Shown here: piece after piece, positions 48,281-59,485 of the stretch
Layout: each line of letters begins with the position of its first letter
Numbering within the stretch: the first letter of the stretch is position 1
Assembly (NCBI GenBank): GCA_022575985.1
Contig: JAKSXM010000014.1
Location: 29,016,001-29,080,000 of the forward strand
DNA length: 64,000 nt
From: Anagrus nilaparvatae
Lineage: Eukaryota > Arthropoda > Insecta > Hymenoptera > Mymaridae
Reading direction: 5' to 3'
Translations under genes and position numbers: made by a program
The notes under the pieces: generated by a model
Told to the model about the DNA's origin: nothing
Databases searched by the model: none
What the model saw: the letters and a program-made list of their open reading frames with translations, nothing else

Positions 48281-49430
48281 ATATGAGCAATTATTTTAAA
48301 AGTGATACTTAATTTGAGCCTGGAATCGTAAATTTTTTTTTTGAGGGCACATCGATATGATCCGTGTTTTCAGATAGTTTGAACCTTCAGAAAACCGAAA
48401 AAAATCGTGAACAAGAAATCGGCGATAGGTGCCAAAAAGATTTTTTCACTTTTATGTCAAAAAACGTATTTTTCGTATCTGAGGTACCCCAAATTTTTAA
48501 AATAACTTTTTAGGTAAATAAAATTTTAAAAAATAGATAAAAAAATCTGATTGCCAGGGAAAAACCACTCCAGAAGAAAAAAAAACTTATCTTTTTACGA
48601 TGAAATTTAGCCAAGTTATCGTCAATTTAAGATTTTGCTCAAATTCGTCTTAAAAAAGATTGAAATTTTATTGAAAAAAGCCTGTTTCTGAACCTTAAAC
48701 ATGCATTATTCGCTTGATTTTCATCGTAAAATAATAATTTTATTTTTTTTAATCGATTAATTTTTTCCTGGCAATTCATTTCTTTAAGAAAAAAATTATT
48801 TTTATTGACAAAATTTTAATTTTTAGATCAAAAACTGTGTTAAGTAAATCTCGCTACTTACAGTTTTCAAAGGCTTTTGACCTAAAAATTAAAATTTTGT
48901 CAATAAAAATAATTTTTTTCTTAAAGAAATGAATTGCCAGGAAAAAATTAATCGATTTAAAAAAAATTATTATTATTTTACGATGAAAATCAAGCGAGTA
49001 CCTAATGCATGTTTAATGTTCAGAAACAGGCTTTTTTCAATAAAATCTCAATATTTTTTAAGAGGAATTTGAGCAAAATCTTAAATTGACGATAACTTGG
49101 CTAAATTTCATCGTAAAAAGATAAGTTTTTTTTTCTTCTGGAGTAGTTTTTCTCTGGCAATCAGATTTTTTTATCTATTTAAAAAAAGTTTTTTTACCTA
49201 AAAAGTTATTTTAAAAATTTAGGGTAGCTCAGATACGAAAAACACGTTTTTTGACATAAAAGTGAAAAAATCTTTTTGGCACCTATCGCCGATTTTTTGT
49301 TCATGATTTTTTTCGGTTTTCTGAAGGTTCAAACTACCTGAAAACACGGGTCATATCGATGTGCCCTCAAAAAAAAAATTTACGATTCCAGGCTCAATTT
49401 AAGTATCACTTTTAAAATAATTGCTCATAA
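48281..49430. mobile_element. long foldback family, copy 2 (about 1,150 bp, near-complete palindrome)
   Basis: The left half runs from ATATGAGCAATTATTTTAAA to about 48850. The right half is its reverse complement with few mismatches, centred near 48860 (CTTACAGTTTTCAAAGGC loop). Shared blocks include GGCGATAGGTGCCAAAAAGA and its complement. It is the fuller version of 44515-45292. No ORF of note. Confidence 0.8.
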
Positions 49431-50581
49431 TATGTATAAATTTGAAAAATGAGCACAAACTTTAAAGTTTTCTTAATTTTACTTATTCAAACCATTTCTG
49501 TTCCTTAATATATTGCTTAATTATTTATTGTATTACCAAAGGAAACTGTAAGGTTTTGAAACTTTAAACAGAGAAAAAACAATTTTCTTTTAAATGGTAC
49601 AGGTAAATAAATATTTTGCCATTATAATAACTGCTATTACTGATTAAACAAATGAACAAGTATAAATATTTAAAAAAAAAATAAGATTAAGATTAATATT
49701 ACAAGTCATTTGCAAACACTTAATTATTTAGAAATATTCTGAAAATGTAAAAAAAATGAAACATTGTTTATATTTAAAAATATATTATTTTATTTAATAA
49801 AACTAATATACATGAAACAAAATATAGATTTACAAAACAAAAATTTACATAAATTATATATGTATAGACAATTTTTTTCACAAATTATTTTCAATTACAT
49901 AATTAAGATCTTAAATTCTATAATAATATATTAGGCTTTTTTTCTTACATTTGCAGTACAATAAAAATAAATGTCATATTATCTTGGTACATTTTTTATT
50001 TTTTAATAATTAAATTTTAAATTGTAATATCATATATATATATTTATAAAATATAACTCTTTATTATCATATTTAAGTCTTTTGTTTCAAGCTGTTTAAA
50101 AAAAAATGTGCCCATAAGTTTGTCTTTTTATAACAATATAACAATTCTTTTTTTTTTTAACAGTCTTCTTATAATTAATTTATTTACAAATCAAATAAAA
50201 ATTTTGTTCTAATTATTGAAAAAATAATTATTTATACTTTTTTATAAAACTCAAAGTACTTTTTATGTATAATAGCCTTATAATTGTCTCTCTCCTTCCT
50301 CGCAAAATCTAAACTAATTTTTATTTTTTTTTCAAAAAATCAGTACTTTTTTCTTTATAAAATGCAAATATATAGGATCTATTAATTATAAAATATACTG
50401 TTTTTTATTAAAAATATTATGCAGAAAATTGTAATTACATAAAAATAGAGTATTTAAAATAAATTTCTTATTTTTAAGTACAATTTTTAAATGCTATTAT
50501 ACTCGATAAATGAAAAATTTATTTAAAATAAAAATTTAATATTATAATCACATTAAAATTTTTTAACGAGAAAATTAAGAA
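49431..50581. other. 3' flank of ATP7
   Basis: AT-rich, presumably holding the ATP7 3' UTR (minus strand). Several TTTATT motifs could be poly-A signals; none can be singled out. Confidence 0.4.
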
Positions 50582-53500
50582 TTATGGCAAGTCAGTATCA
50601 TTACTATTAAGAAGATGTCCATTTTCAACATCTTGAAATCTTATTTTAGTTAATTTAGATAATGATAAATTTGACGATGCTTTATTTAATGAAGACATTG
50701 GTATATTATTTAAGCTTCCATTAATTAAAAATTCCTTTTTATCTTTAATATCATCATCATTATAATTTGTTTTGTATTCTAAATTTTCTAATTCTTCTTT
50801 TGTTGGTTTTTTATACAATTTTAACAACAAAGAGCTTCCAACTACAGAAACTGAACTTAAAGCCATAGCTGCTGTTGCCATCCAAGGTTGTAATTGAAAA
50901 CCATAAGAACTAAAAATACCCGCAGCAACAGGTATACTTAATAAATTATATAAACTAGCAAATAAAAAATTTAATCGAATACGTTTTATAGTTTGCCTGG
51001 ACAAATCTAGACATGCAATTACATCTAACAAATCGTTTTTCATTAAAACAATATTAGCTGCTTCAACAGCTACATCGGTTCCAGCTGCTATTGCAATACC
51101 TACATCTGCTTGAGCTAATGCTGGACTATCATTTACTCCATCACCAACCATAGCTACTTTTAATCCTTGTTTTTGTAATTGTTTAATTTTAGATACTTTA
51201 TGAGAAGGTAAAACTTCGGCAAAAACTTCTTTGATTCCAACTTGTCTTGCAATTGTATTTGATGTAATTTTATTGTCTCCTGTTAATAAAAGAACGTCTA
51301 AGCCCATATTTTTAAGTGCATAAACTGCTAAACGTGCTTCTGGTTTAACAGGATCAGAAATACTAATTGAAGCACACAAAATACTATTAATTACAACCAA
51401 AACAACAGTTCGACCTAAATTCTCTTCATTCACCATTTTTCTCTCAACTTCAGAAGGAATAATTATTCCGTTTCTTGCCATCCATTCTCTGTTGCCAATA
51501 CATACTTCATAAATATCATTTCCTTCTGCGATTGGATTTGGTACTTGTTGTAATATAATATTAGGTTCTGAAGGAATTTCAATTAGATCAATTAAGACAT
51601 TGTTTAATTCTAGTGTACCTGATACTGTTTTTTTTTGCAATTCTATAAAATTGGAAATTTTTTCTGATTGAGAAGCTTTTTTGATTGTCTCTGAAACATG
51701 AGTAATTTTGCATTTCAAACCACATCCAGGTACAGCTTGATAATTAACACACTGACCACTTATGTCTGTACCAATAATTTCTCTAACATATCGTACAATA
51801 GCTGATGCAATAGGATGTTCACTACTAAGTTCAGCTGTTGCAATGCTAACCAGTATTTGTGCTACATTAAATATATCTTTTACAGCAAATAATCCAATTC
51901 TAGTCACCATTGGTGATCCCTTAGTTAAGGTGCCAGTTTTATCAAAAACTACACAATTAACTTTATGGGCAATCTCTAAAGAATCTGAACCTTTAATTAA
52001 AATTCCGTTTATGGCTCCTACACCTGTACCAACCATTACAGCTGTTGGTGTGGCAAGACCCAAGGCACAAGGACAAGCTATGGCCAAAACAGATAAGGCA
52101 TATCTAAATGCATTTTGGAATATGTTTTCATTATTATTTTTATAGCCAATAATAATCCAAATAGTCAATGTCAATAAAGATATGGTTATAACAAATGGTA
52201 TAAAGAAACCAGCTATTTTATCGGCAATATGTTGAATAGGGGCTTTGCTAGTTTGAGCTTCTTCAACTAATCTAACGATTTGTGCTAAAGTTGTATCTTC
52301 TCCAGTATGAGTGGCTTTTATTAATAAGGGACCATTTAAATTTATAGAACCACCAATTACATTACTTCCTTCTTTTTTAGGTACTGGCATACTTTCTCCT
52401 GTAATTAAACTTTCATCACATGCTGAGTTCCCTCGAAATACTTGACCGTCAACTGGTACCTTATCTCCTTGGACTACTTTTAAAATATCTCCTCTTTTAA
52501 CTAATTCAATATTTATTATACGTTCACTTGAAATTTCTTCATTATCACCCAACGTAACTAATACAGCATCAGTTACTTGAAGTGATAATAATTTTAAAAG
52601 AGCTTCTGAAGTTTTTGATTTGGCTATATGTTCAAGCCACCTTCCTAAACTAACAAAAATTAAAAGCATTGGTGGTGTATCAAAAAATGTGATTGGGCTG
52701 CTATGTTTTTCATTTATCATTGCTATTGCAATAACTGTAATAGAATAAACATATGAAATAGTAGCTGTCATTGAAATTAAAACATCCATGTTTGTAGTCT
52801 TGTGTTTTATTGCTTTATAAGCTTGAACATGAAAATGCCAACCACCAAAAATTTGCACAGGAGTTGAAAATAAAAACATTATCAAGTTTTCTAAAGACAA
52901 GCCTGGTATAACACAACACATATCATGACTATCCATACCACCATGTATAGCTGGTAATATAATCATGTAATAAGTCATAGCAATCATATTAGGTGCTCCA
53001 AATATCAATGATATAAAGAAAGAAGTTCTCCATTTTTGTATTTCTGCTTTTTGATGAAGATATTGCCTATTTTCAAAACCTTTTTTTACTGTTGAAGCAC
53101 TAAAACCTAATTTATGTATGCTATCAATAATATCTCGAAGACTTATTTTATCAGAATCAAAACTGAATTTCCCTCTTTGAGTTACCAATGATATCAAAAC
53201 TGAATTTACTCCTGGTAACTGTTTAACATGTGATTCAATTTTATTAACACAAGATGCGCATGACATTCCAGATATTAAAAGCTCCTCATTTTTGTTTCCA
53301 CCTTGCGTGTCGGTTAAAACTGTTGATGGAAAACCCAAGTCTGTTATACTGGCTGCTATATCAACTGGTCTTATTAAATTTTCATTGAATTCAATTTCAG
53401 CTTTTTCAGTTAATAATGAAATAACAATACTTTGAACTCCATATAATTTTTTACAATGCTTTTCAATTGCTGATATACATGAGACACAGGTCATTCCTTG

Positions 53501-54205
53501 AACATGCAAAAAACATTTTGAATTTCTTATTTCAGCTATTTGATCTTTACTGTCTGGGATATTAATTTTTGAATTTTCATTGTTAGTTTCAATTATATTT
53601 ATCTTTGTGCGTGATACTTCATTATTCTGTTCTTCAATATCTATAAAATTTGCAATGCCTTCATTTCTTTGTGCTACATTTACCACAGATTTTTCAATAT
53701 TTTCATTGGGATAAACTTTAATAATTTTAGCATCGAACCCCATATCTTCAACAGCATCACATATTTCATTTGATTTAATTAAATTTATATTGTAAAGAAA
53801 AGTACCATCTTTATTTTCTAAGCTAACAAATACTTTGTTGACTCCAGATTTACTTGATAAAACTTGTGTTATATTATTAACACATGATTTACATGTCATA
53901 CCAATAATTTCTAAAATACAAACATTCGTTGTGCATTTATCGTTTATTAAATTTGTTACATTTTCTATATTATTCAAACTTGCATCATAACCTAAGTCAT
54001 TTATTGAATCAATAATTTCATTTGAACTTGCAAATTTATCATCAAAAATGATATTGCAAATTTTGTCTTCAATACTTACATTAATTTTTATAATACCTTG
54101 ATTTTTATACAAAACACTTTCAATATTATTTACACAGCTTTGACATGTTATTCCATTAACATTTATTATTATGCACTTTAAACTACCCGTATTTTGATTA
54201 TGCAT
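50582..54205 (-). CDS. ATP7: Copper-transporting P1B-type ATPase ATP7
   Basis: One uninterrupted ORF of 1,207 residues. Four heavy-metal-associated domains carry GITCQSC (Cys 21/24), GMTCKSC (105/108), GMTCVSC (240/243) and GMSCASC (316/319). A low-complexity linker of about 70 residues separates domains 2 and 3. The actuator loop has TGES (602-605). The channel motif is CPC (711-713). The phosphorylation site is DKTGT (Asp 755). SEHP is at 795-798 and the hinge GDGVND at 1021-1026. Transmembrane helices 7-8 include YNLLSIP and MALSSVSVVGSSLLL. All residues needed for copper pumping into the secretory pathway or out of the cell are present. The length fits insect ATP7. The lack of any coding intron is unusual beside its intron-rich neighbours. 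It is divergent from Gemin6 across 843 bp. Confidence 0.95.
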   Translation of the reverse strand: MHNQNTGSLKCIIINVNGITCQSCVNNIESVLYKNQGIIKINVSIEDKICNIIFDDKFASSNEIIDSINDLGYDASLNNIENVTNLINDKCTTNVCILEIIGMTCKSCVNNITQVLSSKSGVNKVFVSLENKDGTFLYNINLIKSNEICDAVEDMGFDAKIIKVYPNENIEKSVVNVAQRNEGIANFIDIEEQNNEVSRTKINIIETNNENSKINIPDSKDQIAEIRNSKCFLHVQGMTCVSCISAIEKHCKKLYGVQSIVISLLTEKAEIEFNENLIRPVDIAASITDLGFPSTVLTDTQGGNKNEELLISGMSCASCVNKIESHVKQLPGVNSVLISLVTQRGKFSFDSDKISLRDIIDSIHKLGFSASTVKKGFENRQYLHQKAEIQKWRTSFFISLIFGAPNMIAMTYYMIILPAIHGGMDSHDMCCVIPGLSLENLIMFLFSTPVQIFGGWHFHVQAYKAIKHKTTNMDVLISMTATISYVYSITVIAIAMINEKHSSPITFFDTPPMLLIFVSLGRWLEHIAKSKTSEALLKLLSLQVTDAVLVTLGDNEEISSERIINIELVKRGDILKVVQGDKVPVDGQVFRGNSACDESLITGESMPVPKKEGSNVIGGSINLNGPLLIKATHTGEDTTLAQIVRLVEEAQTSKAPIQHIADKIAGFFIPFVITISLLTLTIWIIIGYKNNNENIFQNAFRYALSVLAIACPCALGLATPTAVMVGTGVGAINGILIKGSDSLEIAHKVNCVVFDKTGTLTKGSPMVTRIGLFAVKDIFNVAQILVSIATAELSSEHPIASAIVRYVREIIGTDISGQCVNYQAVPGCGLKCKITHVSETIKKASQSEKISNFIELQKKTVSGTLELNNVLIDLIEIPSEPNIILQQVPNPIAEGNDIYEVCIGNREWMARNGIIIPSEVERKMVNEENLGRTVVLVVINSILCASISISDPVKPEARLAVYALKNMGLDVLLLTGDNKITSNTIARQVGIKEVFAEVLPSHKVSKIKQLQKQGLKVAMVGDGVNDSPALAQADVGIAIAAGTDVAVEAANIVLMKNDLLDVIACLDLSRQTIKRIRLNFLFASLYNLLSIPVAAGIFSSYGFQLQPWMATAAMALSSVSVVGSSLLLKLYKKPTKEELENLEYKTNYNDDDIKDKKEFLINGSLNNIPMSSLNKASSNLSLSKLTKIRFQDVENGHLLNSNDTDLP

Positions 54206-55048
54206 TTTAAAAATCTTATTTATATATTTGCTGTGTATAATGAATTGATTAAAATTTTCTTCAGACTTTCAATATTAAACTCATTATTAATTCGTCATTG
54301 GATAATTATTTCCAATTGATTTCCAAATATGGTTTGATCCCTGATAAAATTTATAGTTTGGATGACTTATTAAAAAATAGTTACTGATTAAAAACAAAAT
54401 TTTACTTTCTTTGCATTAAAAAAACTATATATTCATAATAATATTAATAACAAAATATAATCTGACACTAAATTCTTTTTTAGATTGTATAGTAGAAAGT
54501 GAAAATTTTTATTCTTTGTGCATGGTTGTACTCCTATATCAGCTGTGTAACTGTTCACGTGATATACTTACACATATATGTATAATTACGCACGTATCAC
54601 GTATGTGAGATTTTATTGTTTATATAAATTATTTATAAAAAATATATATATGCATTTTTTTCAATTTTATACCTTATATATTTACTTGTATTAATTAAAA
54701 GTCGATTGAAAATAAATTATAATTTAAAATATATAATCCATGCAGTTATAAAAAATAAATTGTCTGACAATAAGTTATATATAAATAATTTAACTCTGGT
54801 TTCAGTGAACCTCTTAAAGCCGACATTTCAAACCGGTACCAACAAATTTTTAATTTAATGTGTCAAAGAATAATGAAGAAGATATTGAAAATATTCAGAT
54901 GAATCATGAAATCACAAGTTTTGTGCAGTTTTGTGTAACCTATAGCTTAAAACAAATGTGCTTATTGCTAGAATCTAAATAGAAGTTTTCAAAAAACTAA
55001 AATCTTTAAGTTTAAATTAATCCTATTTTAAATTTGTTAAAAAGTACA
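54206..55048. promoter_or_regulatory. divergent intergenic region ATP7 / Gemin6
   Basis: 843 bp between two start codons on opposite strands, so both promoters should lie here. TATA-like words are too frequent in this AT-rich stretch to be informative. CACGTGATATAC/GTATCACGTATG near 54555-54605 is a short inverted motif pair. Confidence 0.4.
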
Positions 55049-55610
55049 ATGTCAGAGATTACAGAATCTACTGCACTTCATAAAATATACACAAGCGATC
55101 CTTTGATTTTTAAAAGTTATGTAAATAAGCAAGTAACAATAACAACTGAGGATTCAACAGTGCACACTGGTGTTTTGTACACAGTTGATCCTGTTTCTGA
55201 AAGGTAAAATATAAACATCTTTTATTTACATAAAAAAAGAAAAAAATTTTTTTATTTTTAATATTATTTTCAGCATAATTTTAATGGATGTCAAAGATAA
55301 AAATGACCAAAAATTAAAAATTTTAATGGGACATGCTATAAAAGAAATAAAATGTCATAATGATAGTGAAATAGAAATAATTGATTTATTTGCTCCACCG
55401 TTAATAAAATATTCAGATGAAGAAGTTCTAAATAGAAAAAATTCATGTATGAAATTATTATTAGAAAATCGTTTTCCAGTAATTGATGATAACGGTATTC
55501 TTAAAATTATGGACAGTGTTTCAATTCAACCACCCTATACACTAGAAAGCTGTCTTTCAACAAATACTACAATATTAAATAGGATACAATCAATTTTACA
55601 AAATTTATGA
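55049..55610 (+). CDS. Gemin6: Gemin6, SMN-complex subunit
   Basis: Two exons, 55049-55203 and 55274-55610, with a 70-bp GT-AG intron in phase 2, give 163 residues, about the family length. The N-terminal Sm-like fold contains VNKQVTITTEDSTVHTGVLYTVDPVSESIILMD, the strand pattern characteristic of Gemin6 (the YTVDPVS phrase), then MGHAIKEIKC. The C-terminal half (EEVLNRKNSCMKLLLENRFPV) fits the Gemin6 C-terminal domain. With Gemin7 it forms an Sm-like dimer in the SMN complex that loads Sm proteins on spliceosomal snRNAs in the cytoplasm. The first in-frame ATG is used. Confidence 0.88.
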
Positions 55611-56825
55611 AAATTTTTATTATTTATATTTATTTTAACAAAAAATTTGTTATACAAATTTACTTACAGTAGATATTTGTTTTTTCACTTTTAGACATTA
55701 CACATGTTTACATTATTTACAAAAGTGAAATTTATAAATAATGCAGAAAAAAAAGTGAAATGTAATCAGTAAATTCAAGCATACTTTTATAAATACATAT
55801 ATATATATTAAACAATAAATTATTTTATAAACATTCACATGACATGTACAGATTTTTAATTCTTTTTTGTTTCACAACTTGAAAGCAAACCAGATAAATA
55901 TTTATAAAAATGATTCAGAATAAAAACAGGTGCCAAAACAATTGTGTGACTGAGATTTCTGTTATAAACTCAGATTGAGTACAGACCAAAAGCTATAGAA
56001 TTGCTTATAGAATTCAGACCTTAAAACTTTCTGTATCAACAATTTTGTTATCCTAAATTTATGTTAAAAATATAAGAAATTTTTAATAATGCGCAGTTTT
56101 CTATATCAATATTATGAAAAAAATAAAAAATTTTTTAATAGAACAATATTCTCTCAACTGAAATAATCTTAACATACCTCAGAATATTAAGTTGCATAAA
56201 TTTTTTGGTTTTTAGACCAATGTAACATTAAAAAATTAATGGTTCCTAATAAAAGTATAAGCAATGAAAACAAGTATTTTTGTGATATTAAAAACTAAAA
56301 AATACATTACACAATTCTCTCAAAAAAAAAAAGAAGTATTTACAAATTATTATTATATTTTCAAAAACAAAAGCTCAATCATATAACACAAAAATTAAAA
56401 AGTAACCAAACATGTAAATATTAAAAAAACTTAAGATTATTTTTACGAAATGCTAGTTAGTACTGCTAGCATCTGTGAAATCAGACAAATATGCTCTGGT
56501 GCAAAAAAATACATTATTAAATCTATTCTAGTCAATTAATGAGGTAATATTGAATTTTTTTATCCAGAGTACAACTGATAAAAATGTAAATGCAATTACT
56601 TTTTCAAATACCACTGACAGTTTTACAATAGAAATCCTTTAATATTATAAATAATTTAATCTGTTATGTCTTAAAATTTTGCTAATATAAGCAAAGAAAT
56701 TCACGTCGTTCTAAATTCATACGCGAGAGTAAGTTTTATCTCATATTTTGATCAAAATAAAAACTATAATACAAATATAATCTAAAAATAATTTGCGTCC
56801 TATACTGATTTTAATAATCAGTTTG
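55611..56825. other. convergent spacer Gemin6 / SPT2
   Basis: AT-rich, holding both 3' UTRs. No gene or repeat is recognised. Confidence 0.45.
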
Positions 56826-59485
56826 TCAGTCTATTTCACTATCTGAATAATAATCTATTGGATTTGGGTCACGATTCTTTCTTGAATATTTTAATCCAAG
56901 AATGTTAGCCATGTCTTCGATATTTTTAAGAACCTGTAATTATTAAATAGTTAGTAACTCAATACAATTAACTAATATTTTATTATCATACATAATCAAG
57001 TTGTTCCTTGGTATGAGCTGCAGACAAACAAAATCTAATCCTGCCTTCCATCAATGGTGTAGCTGGGAATCCAACACCTACTACGGCTATATTTCGTGTG
57101 GTAAGAATTCTAACTACCCCTCTGTTAATTAAAAATTATGATATTTTATTAAATTTATTTTTCAATTTACATTATTTTTACTTACCCGATTTTTGAAAAT
57201 AAATAAACTAGCATTGGAACTACAGGTGAATCTTCGTTACCATAAATTATAACTCCCATTTGATGCAATTTCCGTCTAAAATACCTAGTATTTCTAGCTA
57301 ATTTTTTAATTCTTTTTTTACCTTCATCTGTACCATCTTCTCCAGCTATTATTCTCATGGATGTTATAATTTGTTGAGCTATAGGAGGTGACATTGCAGA
57401 AGCATATGTGTGAGCATGACTATGTATTCTTATATGATTGATTAATTCCTGCAAATAAAAAAATAAGTATATACTTAAACATTGCGGGCACAAATCTTTT
57501 CTGTAAACAATTTGAAATTAACTTATTTGTACAATTCTGTATAAATAAATATTTAAATCAAGCAATATAAAAAATCTATTATAATATCTAATTGTACAAT
57601 TACCTTTGTTCCACCAATGTATCCACCTGCTGAACCAAAGCTTTTAGTAAAAGTCCCCATTAAAATATCTACATCACGTGGATCAACATTATAATAGTCA
57701 CATACCCCTCTACCTCGTTTTCCCATAGCACCTGTGCTGTGAGCTTCATCTAAGTACAGGTACGCCTGTATAGCAATTATTATTATTTTTTTAGCTTTTA
57801 AAGCAATGTTTTACTATTTATAATATTAGGTAAAAGTAAAAATACCTTATATTTTTTTTTCAGCCTAATTACATCTGGCAAATGAACTATAGAACCCTCC
57901 ATTGAGTAGACTCCTTCTACCACAATAAATATTTTTTTCCATGGTTCACCAGTAACAGGTTGACCAGATATAATAGCCGTTTGTAAACATTTTTCCAAAC
58001 TATCAATATCTAAATATCAAAAATTAACTTATTATCTATTTAAATTTTGAAAATTTCTGTAAGTAAAACTTACTGTTATGTTTAAAAACTCTTGTTGTAG
58101 CTCCTGATAAGCGCAGACCAAGTATAAGCGAAGCATGATTTTTTTCATCACTTAAAACTAAGCATCCTTTTGATAACAAAGAGGGTAGATTTAGTGAATT
58201 GGTAGCAAAACCCATACCAAAAACAATGGCATCTTCTACTCCTAAAAACTTTGCTGTCAATGTTTCTAACTCATCATGTATCAATAAGTTTCCTAATAGT
58301 TAAATTAAATTAAATTAAATCAGTAAAATAAAATATTAAAACAATATTTCTCATATTCAATTTTAATATACCTAATTCTAATCTAGTACTGCCAGTTGCC
58401 CAACCCCACTTTTTTATTGAGTTGATGCTTTCCTCGGCACATGGTCCTGAAGCTTCAGCAAATCCAAGATAATTGTAAGAGCCTAAATTTATGCATTCTG
58501 TTTTGGTTCCAGTAAACCTTAATAAAATTTAAATAAATTAAAAACTCAATTTTTTAACAAAATATGAAAACTTACTCAAATGTCCATCCTGAATCATGAG
58601 TAACACGATCCTTCAGTACTACTGTTGCACCTGGTACTGAACAAATAGGTCGGTTCCAACAATCTCTTACTCTACGATATACATATCTTAAATAAAATTG
58701 TTCAAATGCAGCATACAAAGGAGCATAACCCTGATTAATCAATAAAAATTTTTACATGATTTTTATTTAGTTAATTAATTAAAAATTTTTATATTGTACA
58801 CATAAAAATAATTAAATTAAAATGCATATTACCTTACGTCTATATTCTCTTGCTACTTTTGGAGTAAATAATAATTGATTTACAAATCCTAATATCATTA
58901 AAAAGTAAAAACCAAGATGAGTCAGAGCAGCTGTAATAAATGAAGCTTTTTCAAAAGATTCTTTTTCTTTTGAAGACTTTGGTACTTTTTTATGCGATTT
59001 GTTTTCATTGATGTCATGATGGACCTAAATTAAATAATTAATGTCTATGCTATCTTGAATTAAAAAATAAGGAAAAATTTTTTTTTCCGCTAACCGGCAA
59101 AAGGATTTATTCAATGTTTAAATGTAATATGCTCCGAAATTATTTGCATAAATATTAAAAATTAATCTTTTGTTTACACAAGTTATAATCTTTTCATGAA
59201 GTAAAAATAAAAAAATTAAATTAAATGGAACCATAGTAATTAAAATATTGAACGAGTTACTGTAAAATAACACAGTTTAAATAGTTAATTATATTTAGGT
59301 TAAAAGAGAACTAGAAGACTTACCAAAGCGTGCCCGTTACTTTGTAATATTTGTTTGGTGTAACCATTTGTTTTTCGATTAATTAATGTATTTTCATTAA
59401 ATATTGTTGTTGATTTTATTCCACTTGTTTGTATTTTTGAAGTAGAAGTCGTCGTCCCGACGAAATTTAGTTTTGTTTTTATCAT
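56826..59485 (-). CDS. SPTLC2 (lace): Serine palmitoyltransferase subunit 2
   Basis: Ten exons: 59485-59324, 59024-58833, 58730-58576, 58517-58372, 58292-58074, 58009-57846, 57765-57604, 57448-57186, 57121-56992 and 56933-56826. The 1,701 nt close in frame at 566 residues, matching the family. An N-terminal membrane helix (about 86-107, [19 protein letters not shown]) anchors it in the ER. The alpha-oxoamine synthase fold follows: [56 protein letters not shown] (352-356) and TFTKSFGS with the PLP lysine at residue 387. This is the catalytic subunit that condenses serine with palmitoyl-CoA, the first step of sphingolipid synthesis, together with SPT1. All introns are GT-AG. Confidence 0.94.

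Noticed and set aside
51762..52145. 127-codon plus-strand ORF
   Set aside because: Antisense shadow of the ATP7 coding region.
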